Shown: positions 46,421-55,127 of the stretch, in pieces
How positions within the stretch are numbered: the first letter of the stretch is position 1
How the letters are laid out: every line of letters starts with the position of its first letter
DNA from: Lysobacter sp.
Lineage (GTDB): Bacteria > Pseudomonadota > Gammaproteobacteria > Xanthomonadales > Xanthomonadaceae
Assembly: GCA_019634715.1 (NCBI GenBank)
Contig: JAHCAU010000015.1
Location: 1 to 64,000 of the forward strand
Direction: 5' to 3'
DNA length: 64,000 nt
The notes under the pieces: model-generated
What the model saw: only the letters and a program-made list of their open reading frames with translations
Database searches by the model: none
What the model was told of the DNA's origin: nothing
Translations under genes and position numbers: made by a program

Positions 46421-48876
46421 GCCAGGCCTTCCTGCCTGGCGCGCTGCATCGCCAGTGCGGCATGGTCGTCGGAGACATGGCCCGGCAGGTCGCGCCGGAT
46501 GCGCGCGAACAACATCTGGTCATCGAAGCCGAGTGCGGCCAGCGCCTGCGACTGTTGCGGTGTGCGTTGCTGCGCCTGTGCCGCCGTATCGTGACGCGAC
46601 ACGGTCTGGTCGAGCCGCTGCGAACTGGTGTCGATCGGTTGCGACGACATCCGCATCACGTCCACCGCGACGCGAGGGCATTGCTGTTCGGACTGGAACG
46701 GGTCGCGCCGATCGAGCAGATGGGTCTGCCCGGTGGCCGGATCTTTCGCCAGTTGCGCCTTGTGCGGCGGGATGCCGTTCTCCACAGCTGTTTGCAGCAG
46801 AGCCGCCGCGACGCGATCGGTATGCTCGCCATGCGGGATGCCTTGTCGCGCTTCGTACAGCGACACCTTGTGCCGCAGCTCGCGGAAGGCATCATGGCCC
46901 GGGTGCTCGGGATTGCGCACGTCCGGCGCCTGTTGCCGGCTGGGGGCGAAGTCGGGCGGGAATGCTGGGAATGGTGCATCCTCGCTGCGCCCGCGTGCCC
47001 GCACGTCGGCCAGCGCCCGGGCGATGTCTTCCGGCGTCGTGGTGGCTGCAATCCGGACGGCGCCATCGGCATCGATGCGCACGTGGTGGATCGGGCTGTC
47101 GGGCGTGAACCGGCCGCTGGCATCCTGACCGAGCACCAGCGACGTGGTGGCGGCCGTAACGCCTGTATCGGCGCGCGTGCGTTGCACGGCGAGATAGCTC
47201 GCGTCGAAATACTCCTGGCGCGTCTCGCGATCGATGCCGTGGTGGAGATACGCCTCGCGCAGCATGGCCTTGTCCTGCGCCTCCGGGGTCGGCGGCTGCC
47301 ATTGCGGCATGCGGTCGAGTTGCTGCCGGTGGTCTTCCAGCGCCGGGAGCAGGCGCTCGCGGGTGAGTTCTAGTTCGAGCGCGCGCGTGGGTTCGGCAGT
47401 CTTGCCTTCATGCGTCCACTCGCCCTGCGCATCGCGGCGATAGTGCCTGCCGTCCGAGGCCTGCAGCAGGTCGGGGTTCAGTGCGGTGGTGACGGCATCG
47501 GGCATCGCGCCGGCAAGCGTCTGGTCGTAGCCGTAGGCCTTGTGGCCGATCTGGTACCGCGCGGCGATCTCGGCAGGGCCTGCGCGCAGATTGCCATCGA
47601 TGATCTGCACCGCCTGCGCGCTCAGTTGCGCGGCGCGCTCGGCGTCTGCTTCGATGGTCTTGAACTTGCTGGGCATCTCGCGATGATCGAGATCGGTCAC
47701 CACTTCGCGCAGCCATTGTCCGGTCTCCGGCTGATAGTTCCAGTCGCGTGCGCGCAAACTATGGGCATCGCTGTTGTTCGCTGGCAGCACGAAGGGATTG
47801 CGCGGTTCCGGCACCGCACCCAACGCCTGTTCGACAGCTTTCGCAGATGCGGCCGCACTCAACTCGCGCGCCTTGTCCGGTGGCGCCGCGAAATCCTGAT
47901 GCCGCGTCACGTCCTGGCCGTCATCGACCAGGTCGGCGCGCAGGTCCTTGCGGAGCCACTGCTTGCCGTTGAAAGCCCAGTCCACGCCCTCGCTCTGGAT
48001 GTTGTAGATCTGCCGCTTCTGCCACAGTTCCATCCCATGCTCGGCGGCTTCCGCGAATAGATACGCGGAACCGGTCACCAGCACCGCCGTACCCCCAGTG
48101 CCTACGCCCACGGCCACGGCTGTGCCAGCCCCGACCGCCGTCCCCACCAGCGCGCCGCCGGTCTGCGCGCCCTGACGCACGTAGGCATCGCGCGCGGCGC
48201 TGTCGTTGTGCAGGGTGTTGGCGAAGACCTGTGCGCGCTGGCGGGTCTCGTTCCATTCGTAGGCGGTGACGGCTGCTTCAGCGGCGAGGCCGAGGTTGAG
48301 GCCTCGCATGGACAGCGAAGACGCGTGTGCGTCCGGCGTTGAAACGTCGTGTCGAAACGAATTCAAACGCGCGCTGTCGATAAAGGCGCCTTGGGCCTGA
48401 TAACCGGCCCGGAATCTCTGGTAGTCGTTCGCATCGATGAACTTCTGATCGTAGGCTTCGTCCAGCAACTCCGACGTCATCGTGCGATGTGCGCCAGGGT
48501 GCCTGCTCATGATCTGCGCCGAATCAAAAATAACGTCATCCGCCCAGATACGGGTGACGCGACCGGCTTCGCTTTCCTTCGCGGCGACCTCCAACATGGA
48601 GTAATCGCCCGCGCTTTTGCTCGGCAATGTGCCTTCTCGAACGCGTTGTTCGGTATCAGGGGTCGGGAGAACCGCAATGTTTCTGTCGGCGAAGTATTGG
48701 AGAAGTTCATTGCCGAGAGGACCTTTTTCGATCTCGCTCTCAATGATCTTTGTGATGGCGAGTTTGCGACCTTGTTCTTTTGCAATATCAGAATACAGGT
48801 CGAGAAGTTCAGGTCCGCCTGAGCGATAGGCAAAAACAAGGCTATTGGTGTCGGCGAGTAAATAGCCGTTACTCAT
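46396..48876 (-). CDS. Putative type IV secretion effector: PIN nuclease domain with XVIPCD-like C terminus
   Basis: An 826-residue cytosolic-type protein without a signal peptide. Residues 1-125 look like a PIN ribonuclease domain: Asp9 (LLADTNSLV), Glu residues in IIESEIEKG, Asp in SAGDYSML and WADDVIFD, the spaced acidic set of that fold. Residues 235-275 are a Gly/Ala/Val-rich hydrophobic stretch (GTAVGAGTAVAVGVGTG). Residues 255-362 form a cassette that is duplicated upstream. From about residue 655 the wording NPEHPGHDAF, HTDRVAAALLQTAVENGI and a Gln-rich continuation resembles the XVIPCD secretion signal recognised by VirD4. The frame ends early (see 46190-46420). It overlaps the preceding small gene (ATGA). 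The toxin role is inferred. Confidence 0.65.
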   Translation of the reverse strand: MSNGYLLADTNSLVFAYRSGGPELLDLYSDIAKEQGRKLAITKIIESEIEKGPLGNELLQYFADRNIAVLPTPDTEQRVREGTLPSKSAGDYSMLEVAAKESEAGRVTRIWADDVIFDSAQIMSRHPGAHRTMTSELLDEAYDQKFIDANDYQRFRAGYQAQGAFIDSARLNSFRHDVSTPDAHASSLSMRGLNLGLAAEAAVTAYEWNETRQRAQVFANTLHNDSAARDAYVRQGAQTGGALVGTAVGAGTAVAVGVGTGGTAVLVTGSAYLFAEAAEHGMELWQKRQIYNIQSEGVDWAFNGKQWLRKDLRADLVDDGQDVTRHQDFAAPPDKARELSAAASAKAVEQALGAVPEPRNPFVLPANNSDAHSLRARDWNYQPETGQWLREVVTDLDHREMPSKFKTIEADAERAAQLSAQAVQIIDGNLRAGPAEIAARYQIGHKAYGYDQTLAGAMPDAVTTALNPDLLQASDGRHYRRDAQGEWTHEGKTAEPTRALELELTRERLLPALEDHRQQLDRMPQWQPPTPEAQDKAMLREAYLHHGIDRETRQEYFDASYLAVQRTRADTGVTAATTSLVLGQDASGRFTPDSPIHHVRIDADGAVRIAATTTPEDIARALADVRARGRSEDAPFPAFPPDFAPSRQQAPDVRNPEHPGHDAFRELRHKVSLYEARQGIPHGEHTDRVAAALLQTAVENGIPPHKAQLAKDPATGQTHLLDRRDPFQSEQQCPRVAVDVMRMSSQPIDTSSQRLDQTVSRHDTAAQAQQRTPQQSQALAALGFDDQMLFARIRRDLPGHVSDDHAALAMQRARQEGLAMPAASAR
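47791..48114 (-). repeat. 324-bp cassette, copy inside the effector gene
   Basis: It matches 49395-49718 without gaps at 303 of 324 positions by my count (93-94%). It encodes effector residues 255-362, from the hydrophobic Gly-rich turn (TGGTAVLVTGSAYLF) through GMELWQKRQIYNIQSEGVDW to AVPEPRNPF. Both borders are sharp. Confidence 0.9.
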
Positions 48877-49310
48877 GATTGCCCTCCCTGTTCATCATGC
48901 GTCTGCGCTTGCAGATGACGCCGGACTTTCCCAAGAAGACTCGTGCAGTCATGGAAGTCAAGATTTGGAATCCACCGGTCTACGAGACGACCAACTTTCC
49001 ACCAAAGATCGTCATCTATTTCGTTATTATGGTGCTCTTGTCTCAAGAATTCGGCATAGTCTCCCGGCATCTCTTGCTTGAAATGCTCCACGAATGCCAG
49101 CACTTCGTCATCACGCCACTGGCGCCACTTCGCGCGCTCTGCCATGACCTCCTCGTAGTCGGCAACCATCTCGTCAAATATCTGCTCATTTGTTTTTTTT
49201 CGCGTCCATGGCCGATTCAGGTAGCGCAATATATTCGCCTTCAGATTCTCATCCGCTAGAGCATTAATCTTGGCTTGCAATTCTGGACTGATGGAGTTTT
49301 TGCTGTTCAT
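48873..49310 (-). CDS. Small protein overlapping the effector gene; candidate immunity protein
   Basis: A 145-residue acidic, Trp-rich cytosolic protein of no family I recognise (RYLNRPWTRKKTNEQIFDEMVADYEEVMAERAKWRQW, DDDLWWKVGRLVDRWIPNLDFHDC). It has no signal peptide, which suits an inhibitor of a cytosolic ribonuclease toxin. Its stop overlaps the effector start (ATGA), so the two are translated together, and AGGA lies nine bases before its ATG. Base composition is markedly more AT-rich than the effector's C-terminal part. The immunity role rests only on position and overlap, as in other Xanthomonadales effector-immunity pairs, where the inhibitor gene often comes first. Confidence 0.55.
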   Translation of the reverse strand: MNSKNSISPELQAKINALADENLKANILRYLNRPWTRKKTNEQIFDEMVADYEEVMAERAKWRQWRDDEVLAFVEHFKQEMPGDYAEFLRQEHHNNEIDDDLWWKVGRLVDRWIPNLDFHDCTSLLGKVRRHLQAQTHDEQGGQS

Positions 49311-49394
49311 GTCGCGATGTCCTTTCGGGTGCTTCGTTGTCTTGAGAATAGCTCACTGCGCGGCAAGGAAAGCGGTTGGCATCGCCGGTGGTAC

Positions 49395-49718
49395 GAAGGG
49401 ATTGCGTGGTTCCGGAACCGCAGCCAACGCCTGTTCGACCGCTTTCGCGCTTGCGGCTGCGCTCAACTCGCGCGCCTTGTCCGGTGGCGCCGCGAAATCC
49501 TGATGCCGCGTCACGTCCTGACCGTCATCGACCAGGTCGGCGCGCAAGTTCTTGCGGAGCCACTGCTTGCCGTTGAAAGCCCAGTCCACGCCCTCGCTCT
49601 GGATGTTGTAGATCTGCCGCTTCTGCCACAGTTCCATCCCATGCTCGGCGGCTTCTCCGAACAGATACGCAGAGCCGGTCACCAGCACCGCCGTGCCGCC
49701 AATGCCTGCGCCCACGGC
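49395..49718 (-). pseudogene. Second copy of the effector cassette, orphaned
   Basis: A gapless 93-94% copy of effector residues 255-362. Its frame stays open (from about 49715 to 49353) but it has no start region of its own and no XVIPCD behind it. Its 3' side runs into the upstream flank of the candidate immunity gene, and its 5' side is fused, in the wrong frame, to the end of the gene at 50478. Most differences between the copies are third-base changes, so it was intact until recently. Confidence 0.85.
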
Positions 49719-50478
49719 ACGCGCTCGCGGCGCAGGGCATTGAGTCAGGATGAGTACGAGCGCATTTTCCGCAAGAAGTGATTCCCGAAGCCAGATAGCC
49801 CGGATAGTCCTTCAGATATTCCCGGATGCGCGGCGGTATGGGCGGTGGCGGCAGACCGTTGCTCAGGGTGGGTGCCGGGTCGCGCTTGAAGGCCTCGGCA
49901 TGGGTCTGGAAATAGTCCCACAGGTCTTGCACGTCGCCGACCCAGCCGCTGTCGCGGTGGGCAACTAGAATTTGGTTTCGTGCGGTTGTCAGCCGCAAGG
50001 CAGTTGCATGGTCGCCATTCTTTTCTGCTGCCTCGATGTGGTCGTAGAGCGTGACAAGCAAGTCTGTGGCCTGCCGCTCCAAGGCCCAGATCGCCCCATC
50101 AAACCGCCACGGCCGCTCACGCTGACCGACATAAGTGTTCAATGCGTCCTGCAGCTTGGTCAGGTACTCGGGGTGGTCCTTGAGGCCCTCGCGCAGGCGG
50201 CGGGGAACAGGCGGCGGTGGCAGGCCATTGCGCAGGAGGGCGGGGGAGGAGGTCATGAGGGGTATCCCCAGTCTGGGGCGGACGGGCTTGGGGATGTCGG
50301 GTTTGCGTCTCGGCTGCATCGGCAACCCGCTGGTCGGTAACAGCCCCAGTTCGCGGGCGTTGCGAGTGTTGATGATGTCGAGATCCCGCAGAAGCTGCAG
50401 ATCATGCAGCGGATCGTTACGGTTAGGCCGCAGGCCAGGCGAGAGGGCTGTGTTCTGGTCGTGATCCTGTGCAGCCAT
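49525..50478 (-). pseudogene. Chimeric gene: unknown effector-like N part fused out of frame to cassette
   Basis: The frame from 50478 is convincing for 230 residues, then becomes Arg/Cys-rich because it reads the orphan cassette in the wrong frame from about 49718 on. The sound part contains a repeated phrase: LRNGLPPPPVPRRLREGLKDHPEYL (residues 82-106) and LSNGLPPPPIPPRIREYLKDYPGYL (205-229), 123 residues apart. That suggests a repeat protein cut off at the start of a second unit. I recognise no family. The break probably lies between 49720 and 49790. It may be an effector gene whose 3' part was replaced by recombination. Confidence 0.55.
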
Positions 50479-50749
50479 GGCGGGTCCTTGTCCGTCGGCA
50501 CAATTTTACGCGGTGTCTGTCACGCCCCGGACGCTGTGCCGTTCAGATTGGCGACGTGGGGCATGCAGCGGCGTGATGGCTCTCGGCTGCCCATAAAAAA
50601 CATTGAATATCAATGACTTGATGGCTGAAAAAGAAATCCGCTTTCCAGCCGTCCTTCCCGCTGCCTTCGGCCGTCCAATCCGGACCACGCGCCCCGTCAT
50701 CGCGTGGCTCGAAGCGCCGACCTAGGGCAATTCGACCAACCCGGCGCGC

Positions 50750-51223
50750 TCAGTCGTCGGGATGGGCGTAGGGGATCAGCCCGCGTTCGCCGACGCAGCA
50801 CAGCCACGGATAGCCGATCATCAGCTCGTCCAGGTCCAGCCAGTCCGGGTTGAACTGGTCCACCAGTCGGCGTTGCCAGGCATGCGGCAGTGCGCGCACT
50901 TCGGCGCAGCGTTGCCAGGCTGCCGCTTCGTCGCCGAAGGCCTCGCACCACACCAGGCGCAGGCGGGCGGCCTGCTTCGTGCCGAACAGGCGGAGCTGCT
51001 GGTCGCAGTTGTCGAGTGCGAAGCGGTGGATCTCGGCGAAGTCGCGGGCCACGTCGATGTAGTAATCCGCGCGCCGGGCATGGGCGAGCAGGTAGACGAG
51101 GCAGATGCTGTCCGGTTGCGAGCGCGCCGTCAGCCGGTCGAGCATGCGCGCCTTGGCTTGCTCCGTGGGCGTGCGGGGGCGTGCCGGCGAGGGCGTGTAG
51201 TAGGGATTGAAAGTGGATGGCAT
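50750..51223 (-). CDS. Degenerate GIY-YIG nuclease family protein
   Basis: A 157-residue protein with the GIY-YIG layout: first strand CLVYLLA, second YYIDVARDFAEIHRFAL, then LVWCEAFGDEAAAWQRCAEVRALPHAWQRRLVDQFNPDWLDL, the usual glutamate strand and C-terminal helix-NPxW-DL end. The name motif is altered: GIY reads LVY and YIG reads YID, and the catalytic Arg after it is not obvious. It may have lost cleavage activity. A basic Pro/Arg/Thr-rich leader (residues 1-30) precedes the domain. The neighbouring sequence is effector debris, so a role in the island is uncertain. Confidence 0.7.
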   Translation of the reverse strand: MPSTFNPYYTPSPARPRTPTEQAKARMLDRLTARSQPDSICLVYLLAHARRADYYIDVARDFAEIHRFALDNCDQQLRLFGTKQAARLRLVWCEAFGDEAAAWQRCAEVRALPHAWQRRLVDQFNPDWLDLDELMIGYPWLCCVGERGLIPYAHPDD

Positions 51224-51839
51224 CGTTTGCGGTGCTCGTGCCTCGGGGTTGGAAGCTGGTGTTGATCCCGGCGTTGCCGGCCTGGTGCCCGATCATCCTG
51301 CGCCGGAGGATGCTGCTGCGTCGATGGCTGTGTCCGTTGCGGTTCGCCATGTTCACGGCGTGGACGGTGGCGCGCAGCGGCGATGCGGGCGATGGGTGCG
51401 CATGCCCATGACGATTGCAATATGCGTGCCATCGTCGATTGCGTTGCCCGCGGCCGCGACAAGGCAGGACGGGTACGAAAATATTGCGCGGCAGCGCACA
51501 TGCGATGCATGCATCGGCCATCGATGCCGGCGGTTGGCCGGCGTTATCCCGCCGCATCGCGAGCCCCTGCACGTTCCGGCGTTGCGTGCCTTGCACGCCA
51601 GCGCAGGCGATCTGGAGCCTGGCAATGCGCCGAGGCCCGGCGCGATGGATCGATCGAAGAACGCGGTCGATGCATGTCCCGGGGTTTGGCATGGAACATG
51701 CGGTTCATCGGGTTCACCATCGCGGCGCGGGACGTTCGACGCGCCGTCGGTCCTGCGCCGCGCCCGGATGTCTGGCGTTCGGCGTGGCCACGCGTGAACA
51801 TGGGCCGTCACATCCCGCTCGTCGCCATGAGGTCCGCAC
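51224..51839. other. Gap with a scrap of an effector C-terminal tail
   Basis: No gene is supported in these 616 bases. On the minus strand 51341-51381 is nearly identical to 46273-46313, the stretch that encodes ATVDAVNMANQ in the effector tail (here ATVHAVNMANR). The rest, up to cydA, shows only Arg-rich open frames without domains. Confidence 0.6.
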
Positions 51840-53336
51840 ATGGATTCAGCAGATGCCCTGACGCTGGCTCGCTTCCAGTTCGCCTTCACCGTCAGCTTCC
51901 ATTTCATCTTTCCTGCCTTCAGCATCGGCCTGGCGAGTTTCCTCGCGGTGCTCGAAGCGCAGTGGCTTCGGACGAAGGATGACCTCTACCTCGATCTGTT
52001 CCGTTTCTGGATCAAGATCTTCGCGGTGACCTTCGCCATGGGCGTGGTGTCGGGCATCGTGATGTCGTATCAATTCGGCACCAACTGGGCCGTGTTCTCG
52101 GACAAGGTCGGTCCGATCATCGGGCCGCTGATGGCGTACGAGGTGCTGACGGCGTTCTTCCTGGAGGCCGGCTTCCTCGGCGTCATGCTCTTCGGCATGC
52201 GCCGCGTGGGCAAGGGATTGCACTTCGCCGCGACCCTGATGGTGGCCATCGGGACCGTCCTGTCGGCATTCTGGATACTGAGCGCCAATAGCTGGATGCA
52301 CACGCCGACCGGCTTCGCCATCAACGAGGCCGGCCAGATGGTGCCGGCCGCAGGTTGGTGGACGATCGTCTTCAACCCGAGCTTTCCCTATCGCCTGGCC
52401 CATACCGTGATCGGCGCCTATCTGACGACCGCGATGATCGTCGGCGCAGTGGGGGCCTACCAGTTGTTGAAGCTCGGAAAACGCAGGACGACGACGGCCG
52501 CTGCGCCATCCGATCCGCTCGAGGTGCGACGGGAAGCAGGGCACGCGCGCTCCGAAGCGGCCGCGCGAAAGATGTTCTCCATGGCCATGTGGATGGCGGC
52601 CCTGGTGACTCCCCTGCAGATCGTGGTGGGAGACGCGCACGGACTCAATACGCTCGAGCACCAGCCCGCGAAGGTGATGGCGATGGAAGGCCATTACCAG
52701 AGCCATCCCGATGGCGCGCCCCTGATCCTGTTCGGCCTGCCCAACCCCGAAACCCGACGCGTTGACTACGCGATCGAGATCCCGAAGCTTTCGTCGCTGA
52801 TCCTGAAGCACGATCCCGATGCGCCGATGGCAGGCCTGGATACCATTCCCGACGACGCGGAGCCGCCCGTGCGGATCGTCTTCTGGTCCTTCCGCATCAT
52901 GGTGGCCATGGGCCTGGCCATGCTCGTGCTTGGAGGGTGGAGCCTCCTGGCGCGCGCGCGAAGGCGTCTCTACGACTGGCCATCCCTGCATCGTTTCGCG
53001 GTGCTGATGGGGCCTTCCGGATTGGTGGCGGTCATCGCCGGCTGGGTGACCACCGAGGTGGGCCGTCAGCCCTTCACCGTGTACAACGTCCTGAGGACCG
53101 CCGACAGCGCCTCGCCGCTCGACGCATCGGCGGTCGCGTCGTCGCTGATTGCGTTCGTCGCGGTGTACTTCGTGGTGTTCGGCTTCGGCATCTGGTACAT
53201 CCTCAAGCTCATGGCAGGGGGCGTGCACGTCGACGAATCGCCGATCGAAGGGGATTCAGGGCCGATCCGCACCGCCGGCATCACGCCGGGTCCGGCCATG
53301 CAGCTGAAGGAAGGCGACCATGTTCGGAAATCTTGA
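51840..53336 (+). CDS. cydA: Quinol oxidase subunit I, CIO/bd type
   Basis: A 498-residue inner-membrane subunit of a cytochrome bd-family quinol oxidase. His21 and His188 (YRLAHTVIGAYL) match heme ligands of the family, and Glu101 and Glu109 (AYEVLTAFFLEA) match the conserved proton-path acids. The stretch TTEVGRQPFTVYNVLRTADSASP is the usual segment near the end. The quinol-binding loop is short, and the protein is shorter than E. coli CydA (522), pointing to the cyanide-insensitive (CioA) type. The start is the ATG at 51840 (DSADALTLARFQFAFTVSFHF). It is followed by cydB with a 17-base overlap. Confidence 0.95.
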   Translation: MDSADALTLARFQFAFTVSFHFIFPAFSIGLASFLAVLEAQWLRTKDDLYLDLFRFWIKIFAVTFAMGVVSGIVMSYQFGTNWAVFSDKVGPIIGPLMAYEVLTAFFLEAGFLGVMLFGMRRVGKGLHFAATLMVAIGTVLSAFWILSANSWMHTPTGFAINEAGQMVPAAGWWTIVFNPSFPYRLAHTVIGAYLTTAMIVGAVGAYQLLKLGKRRTTTAAAPSDPLEVRREAGHARSEAAARKMFSMAMWMAALVTPLQIVVGDAHGLNTLEHQPAKVMAMEGHYQSHPDGAPLILFGLPNPETRRVDYAIEIPKLSSLILKHDPDAPMAGLDTIPDDAEPPVRIVFWSFRIMVAMGLAMLVLGGWSLLARARRRLYDWPSLHRFAVLMGPSGLVAVIAGWVTTEVGRQPFTVYNVLRTADSASPLDASAVASSLIAFVAVYFVVFGFGIWYILKLMAGGVHVDESPIEGDSGPIRTAGITPGPAMQLKEGDHVRKS

Positions 53337-54327
53337 CCTTTCCGTGGTCTGGGCCGGAATCCTGATGTTCGCCGTCTTCGCCTACGTGGTCATGGACGGC
53401 TTCGACCTCGGCATAGGCATCCTGTTCGGAGCGTTTTCCCCGGGACGCGAGCGCGACCAGGCGATGAACTCGATCGCGCCGGTATGGGACGGAAACGAAA
53501 CCTGGCTGGTCCTGGGCGGAGGAGGCCTGTTCGCCGCCTTTCCGCTGGCCTATGGCGTCATCATGAGCGCGCTGTACCCGGTGATCATCGCCATGGTCCT
53601 GGCGCTCGTGTTTCGTGGGGTGGCGTTCGAGGCGCGCTGGCGAGATCCGGCGCATCGGCCCTGGTGGGACGCGGCCTTCACCGTGGGTTCGATCGTGGCC
53701 GCGTTCTGCCAGGGCGTCGCGCTGGGCGCGATCCTGCAGGGCATCAAGGTGGTCGGCCGGGCGTATGGCGGCGGCTGGACGGACTGGCTCACGCCCTTCT
53801 CCGTGTTGACCGGACTCTGCGTAGTCGTGGGCTATGCCATGCTGGGCGCCTGCTGGCTGATCTGGAAGACCGACGGCAGCTCCCAGGAACGCGCCTACCG
53901 GTGGGCCGGCGGCCTGGCGATGGGCTTGCTGCTGGGCATCCTGGCCGTGAGCCTGGCGACCCTCGGCCTGGAATTCGACTACCACCGGCGCTGGTTCACC
54001 TATCCGGCCGTGGTGTTGACGGCGCAGGTTCCGCTGCTGACGTCGATCATCGCCTGGGCGCTGTTCCGCTCCCTCGAACGGCGCAGGGAAGCATGGCCCT
54101 TCTGGCTGGGCATCCTGCTGTTCCTGCTCACGTTCGCGGGCTTGTCGATCAGCGTGTTTCCATACGTCGTACCGCAGGCCATCACCATCTGGCAGGCTGC
54201 AGCACCCCGCGAAAGCCAGGCATTCATGCTTGTGGGCGCATCGATCATGATTCCGACCATCCTGGCTTACACCGCATGGTCCTACTGGGTCTTCAGGGGG
54301 AAAGTGAAAGACGAGGGGTACCACTGA
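53320..54327 (+). CDS. cydB: Quinol oxidase subunit II, CIO/bd type
   Basis: A 335-residue partner of CydA with about eight membrane helices. The start (FGNLDLSVVWAGILMFAVFAYVVMDGFDLGIGILF) and the VWDGNETWLVLGGGGLFAAFPLAYG segment are hallmarks of CydB; the latter carries the conserved Trp and Glu. The ATG lies inside the end of cydA behind GAAGGCGACC. The last base of its stop codon is the first base of the next ATG, so the third gene is coupled. No cydDC transporter genes are adjacent. Confidence 0.95.
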   Translation: MFGNLDLSVVWAGILMFAVFAYVVMDGFDLGIGILFGAFSPGRERDQAMNSIAPVWDGNETWLVLGGGGLFAAFPLAYGVIMSALYPVIIAMVLALVFRGVAFEARWRDPAHRPWWDAAFTVGSIVAAFCQGVALGAILQGIKVVGRAYGGGWTDWLTPFSVLTGLCVVVGYAMLGACWLIWKTDGSSQERAYRWAGGLAMGLLLGILAVSLATLGLEFDYHRRWFTYPAVVLTAQVPLLTSIIAWALFRSLERRREAWPFWLGILLFLLTFAGLSISVFPYVVPQAITIWQAAAPRESQAFMLVGASIMIPTILAYTAWSYWVFRGKVKDEGYH

Positions 54328-54455
54328 TGCCTGGTCGGCGTGCGATGCATTTGCCTGTGTGGGTGCGCCGCATCCTCTGGTTCTGCGCACTCTGGCTGGC
54401 GAGCGTCGTCGCGCTCGGCATCGTCGCTGCGGTCATCCGCGCATGGCTGCTGTAG
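54327..54455 (+). CDS. DUF2474/CydX-like small oxidase subunit
   Basis: A 42-residue protein with one membrane helix (VRRILWFCALWLASVVALGIVAAVIRAWLL) behind a short basic start. Small hydrophobic proteins of this kind (DUF2474, CydX/CioC-like) are encoded directly after cydAB and stabilise the oxidase. It overlaps the cydB stop by one base. The length and the preceding genes make the call fairly secure. Confidence 0.85.
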   Translation: MPGRRAMHLPVWVRRILWFCALWLASVVALGIVAAVIRAWLL

Positions 54456-54616
54456 ATGGGGTTCGGGGCAGGCTTGAACGCGTGCAGTGCGCACCGGGTC
54501 GACGGCCCTGCTCGCGCCTCATCCGAGCAGCGCGGACACCTGGATCAATCGGCCGGCGTACATTCGACCCAGTCGCTGTACACATGCAACATCACCGGAT
54601 CCCGGCAAGAAGCGCG

Positions 54617-54907
54617 TCAGAAATCGTCGACGTACTCTAGGACCAACCCATGCCGGGCACCGACCTCATCGGCGACGGCGCGCACGCTGTCGGCGTACGG
54701 CGAGGCCACCTCGATCTCGATTGCATGCACGTCGCTGCCGCTCATGTCGTCGGGCAGCCCGGCGGAACTGGAGTCGTCGTCGTCCATGTGCGGCATCAGG
54801 TCCGCCAATTCCTCGGCGCTGTGCACGCCGTCGACGCCGTGAAGCGCAGTGATCAATGCATCGAAACCGCTGCGCGGACCGGTGGCCCGCAGTCTGATCG
54901 TCGCCAT
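54617..54907 (-). CDS. Conserved-looking hypothetical protein, 96 residues
   Basis: A small acidic cytosolic protein (ATIRLRATGPRSGFDALITALHGVDGVHSAEELADLM, an Asp/Ser-rich loop DDDDSSS, then VHAIEIEVASPYADSVRAVADEVGARHGLVLEYVDDF). The two beta-alpha-beta-like halves suggest a ferredoxin-like fold. I do not recognise the family. GAGAGGA eight bases before the ATG supports a real gene. It stands alone, between divergent and same-strand genes. Confidence 0.65.
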   Translation of the reverse strand: MATIRLRATGPRSGFDALITALHGVDGVHSAEELADLMPHMDDDDSSSAGLPDDMSGSDVHAIEIEVASPYADSVRAVADEVGARHGLVLEYVDDF

Positions 54908-55127
54908 GGTGTTCCTCTCTGCAAGTTCGCGGTGGGCATGACTATAGACCGCCTGAACACAGCGTTCGCCAGCTTGTCATGCACCGCTGACGCGACGTTC
55001 AGGGACCGACGCATTGTTCGCACGATTCCGATCATGCTCGGCGCACGGACGGATTGCCCGCCGAGGCGCTGTTCGCGCCTGAAATCGAGCAGTCCCGCGT
55101 CCCCCCGCCGCCCATGTGATTTCCCGG

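Noticed and set aside
49275..49781. Plus-strand open frame ending ALSQDEYERIFRKK
   Set aside because: Most of it is the antisense of the orphan cassette. The final 14 residues look natural, but there is nothing upstream in frame to support a gene.
50620..50724. 34-codon plus-strand frame MAEKEIRFPAV...
   Set aside because: It is too short, has no recognisable family and no clear ribosome binding site.
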